Assembly (NCBI GenBank): GCA_963848115.1
Contig: CAWKCP010000028.1
Coordinates: 62,001 to 126,000, forward strand
Origin: JAWKOK01 sp963848115
Lineage (GTDB): Bacteria > Chloroflexota > Anaerolineae > Caldilineales > Caldilineaceae
Direction: 5' to 3'
Length of the DNA stretch: 64,000 nt
Each line of letters starts with the position of its first letter. Positions within the stretch are counted from its first letter, which is position 1. This document shows positions 62,725 through 64,000 of the stretch, in pieces. The notes beneath the pieces are model-generated. The model was not told where the DNA came from and made no database searches. It worked only from the letters and a program-made list of their open reading frames with translations. A program made the translations under genes and the position numbers.

Positions 62725-62963
62725 TGATCATCCAACGAGTTGATCGCTTCCTCAAAGGCGTCGTCGTCGTGAAGTATGCCGCGCAATGAAAGGAACTCAG
62801 CGATTGGCGATAGACTAATTGACTGCCCGTCGACCGTTGCTTTCACCGCAGTGCCGTCGGCCAAATTGAGTGATCGCAAAAGCCAAGCCGGCATAGATAT
62901 CGTATCATCCGATGTACTTGTCACAATGAGCGTCAGGTTGCTCCGCCTTTCAGCAATGTCCAT
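62691..62963 (-). CDS. VapB/AbrB-like antitoxin
   Basis: About 90 residues, from ATG 62963 (a downstream start is possible). TSTSDDTISMPAWLLRSLNLADGTAVKATVDGQSISLSP is a swapped-hairpin AbrB/MazE DNA-binding domain, and the C-terminal DDAFEEAINSLDDQWDSW helix would bind the PIN toxin. It would still repress the operon even though its partner is broken. Confidence 0.8.
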   Translation of the reverse strand: MDIAERRSNLTLIVTSTSDDTISMPAWLLRSLNLADGTAVKATVDGQSISLSPIAEFLSLRGILHDDDAFEEAINSLDDQWDSWTTKLSA

Positions 62964-63089
62964 GAAACATGTGGCCAACGATTCCACACCCATTGTACCA
63001 TGCCTTTGAGCAGATTTTGAAGTGTCGCATGATTATGGCCTCTTCGATTCATTTCTGATGCTGATCGTGCCTAACGGAAAGAGGCTGGC

Positions 63090-63195
63090 CTAAGGCCATT
63101 CCAGAGAGATAAACAACCGTTGCAAGGAAATCTTTGCCTGGAATGGCTTGAGGCTTTGCCAACTCCCGTATAGTTGCTATTTTGGAAAAGCCCAA
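63090..63195. repeat. ~105-bp dispersed repeat, copy 2
   Basis: This matches 36957-37060. The inner stem GCAAGG/CTTTGC is kept through a G-U pair. Its right end abuts the remnant of a surface-protein gene. Confidence 0.85.
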
Positions 63196-63360
63196 GACAA
63201 CAACAGCGGCGGTGGCCACGACGGGCATGATGCGCTGATTTAAGCCGCGATCCTGCCTGAGGATGGCATCTATTTCGCGCAGGCCGGACCCGTGGGCAGT
63301 GAAGCGGTCTATGAATTGATGCTGACGCTGACGGTGGAGGAGAAGCAGGCAATGCTGTAG
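63194..63360 (+). pseudogene. Remnant of a secreted protein with PPC-like domain
   Basis: Directly after the repeat, the plus strand reads DNNSGGGHDGHDALI, then a TAA, then AAILPEDGIYFAQAGPVG and EAVYELMLTLTVEE before a TAG at 63358-63360. The order D..NSGGG..DA.I.A.LPEDG.Y resembles bacterial pre-peptidase C-terminal or calcium-binding surface domains. Start and most of the gene are gone and a stop lies inside, so it is a decayed fragment. Confidence 0.6.
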
Positions 63361-63391
63361 ACTTTCGGTTGCACCAACGATCGATACGCGG

Positions 63392-64000
63392 TCACTTCAC
63401 ATACTTCACGGCTTCTCGTCTGGAGAGCGACGATAGCTCATTTTCGTGCGCGGCCACGAAGTCTCCAACCCACGCCGGGTCCGTCTTGGAATATTCGCGC
63501 AGCACCCAACCGATGGCCTTGCGGATGAAGAACTCCTCCTCGTGGGCCAGCATTTCGATGGTCTCGCCCAGAAGTGTGGTATTGGTGGCGGCTTTGTGTT
63601 TGAGGTGGGCCAGCAGCGAGGCCCGGCGCACCCACATATTCTCATCGACGCGCCATTGGATCAGCTCACTTTCCAACTCACGATGTTCCAGAATCAACAG
63701 ACTCATGATCTTGCCTGCGATCCAGTCCAGCGTGTCCCACCAGGGGGCGCTCTCCATCAGCGTCACGTAGGTCGGCCATGACTCGATATCTCGGTACGGT
63801 TTGACCAACTCGGCCACATCCAGTGCCAGGTACATCTCTTCTCGATGGAGGCCTTGCCAAAGGTCGAAGATCACCTTCCGATACGCATCGCGGTTGGTGA
63901 TGGGATAGGCGCTTCTGGCGGTGCGAAAAATGGCGCGCCGCGCCTTGGACTTGACGCCGTAGAAGGGTTGGTCGGTCTTCATGTACGCCTGCATGGCGAC
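63392..64000 (-). CDS. DNA alkylation repair (AlkD-like) protein, 5' end outside window
   Basis: The frame runs to the window edge, so the start is missing; the ATG at 63994 is internal to the family alignment. At least 202 residues of HEAT-like helices are visible: YMKTDQPFYGVKSKARR at the N-terminal side (DNA-contacting arginines), WQGLHREEMYLALDVAE, WWDTLDWIAGKIM (the catalytic aspartate region), ENMWVRRASLLAHL and EEFFIRKAIGWVLREYSKTDP near the end. These are characteristic of AlkC/AlkD-like glycosylases that remove cationic alkylated bases. Confidence 0.85.
   Translation of the reverse strand, partial: VAMQAYMKTDQPFYGVKSKARRAIFRTARSAYPITNRDAYRKVIFDLWQGLHREEMYLALDVAELVKPYRDIESWPTYVTLMESAPWWDTLDWIAGKIMSLLILEHRELESELIQWRVDENMWVRRASLLAHLKHKAATNTTLLGETIEMLAHEEEFFIRKAIGWVLREYSKTDPAWVGDFVAAHENELSSLSRREAVKYVK

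Overview
The window is a 64 kb stretch of a moderately GC-rich bacterial chromosome, with the standard genetic code and genes on both strands. I infer a member of the Chloroflexota (Anaerolineae/Caldilineae-like). The grounds are indirect: type 2 isopentenyl-diphosphate isomerase beside a polyprenyl synthase, short-anchor lipoproteins (fasciclin, rhodanese, glutaminyl cyclase), a surface protein ending in a LysM-like module, a heme branch pairing an AhbD-type radical SAM enzyme with a protoporphyrinogen oxidase-like flavoprotein, a membrane MutS homologue, and very many short dispersed intergenic repeats. No rRNA, tRNA, CRISPR array, phage or insertion sequence was recognised.

Layout. 0-2.3 kb: two unrecognised genes and a terminator, then a small ferredoxin-fold protein. 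2.4-12.4 kb (minus strand): a surface-sugar region with a DUF2079 membrane protein, DegT aminotransferase, NAD-dependent epimerase and glycosyltransferase, interleaved with a MOSC protein, a membrane NTPase-TPR protein, a BrnT/BrnA toxin-antitoxin pair and a MazG-like hydrolase. The DUF2079 and degT genes are broken. 12.7-14.4 kb: a secreted multi-domain surface protein with a possibly switchable leader. 15-17.5 kb: isoprenoid genes. 17.6-21.7 kb: a DUF3037/HipA-like pair, a GNAT remnant, a dipeptide epimerase with a frameshifted P-loop gene, and a fasciclin lipoprotein. 22.1-30 kb: a membrane protein plus a large membrane-tethered HTH regulator, FtsK, an MlrC-like metalloprotein and an enolase-superfamily enzyme. 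30.2-34.8 kb: heme synthesis, phosphofructokinase and a small DMT transporter. 34.9-44.2 kb: FtsH, two ABC exporters, a PAP2-VanZ fusion and a GrdB/PrdB-like reductase gene with an in-frame TGA. 44.5-59.1 kb: VIT-VWA protein, PhzF, sulfotransferase, RecX, two methyltransferases, two lipoproteins, serine hydrolase, GalT-like enzyme, M20 peptidase and membrane MutS. 59.3-64 kb: a trans-sulfuration enzyme between inverted repeats, an SMP-30 protein, a broken VapBC, a decayed surface-protein tail and an AlkD-like gene running off the edge.

Two themes stand out. First, the candidate system at 41.0-41.9 kb is a possible selenoprotein: an in-frame TGA sits at the redox position of a glycine/D-proline-reductase-B-like protein and is followed by a hairpin that fits the bacterial SECIS model. 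An upstream one-base frameshift keeps decay as a serious alternative. Second, intergenic space is packed with short palindromic repeats. One splits a gene, two supply stop codons, and two near-identical ~102-bp copies flank the trans-sulfuration gene in opposite orientation. At least six genes carry indels, so either the region is decaying or the assembly has local errors; reads would decide.
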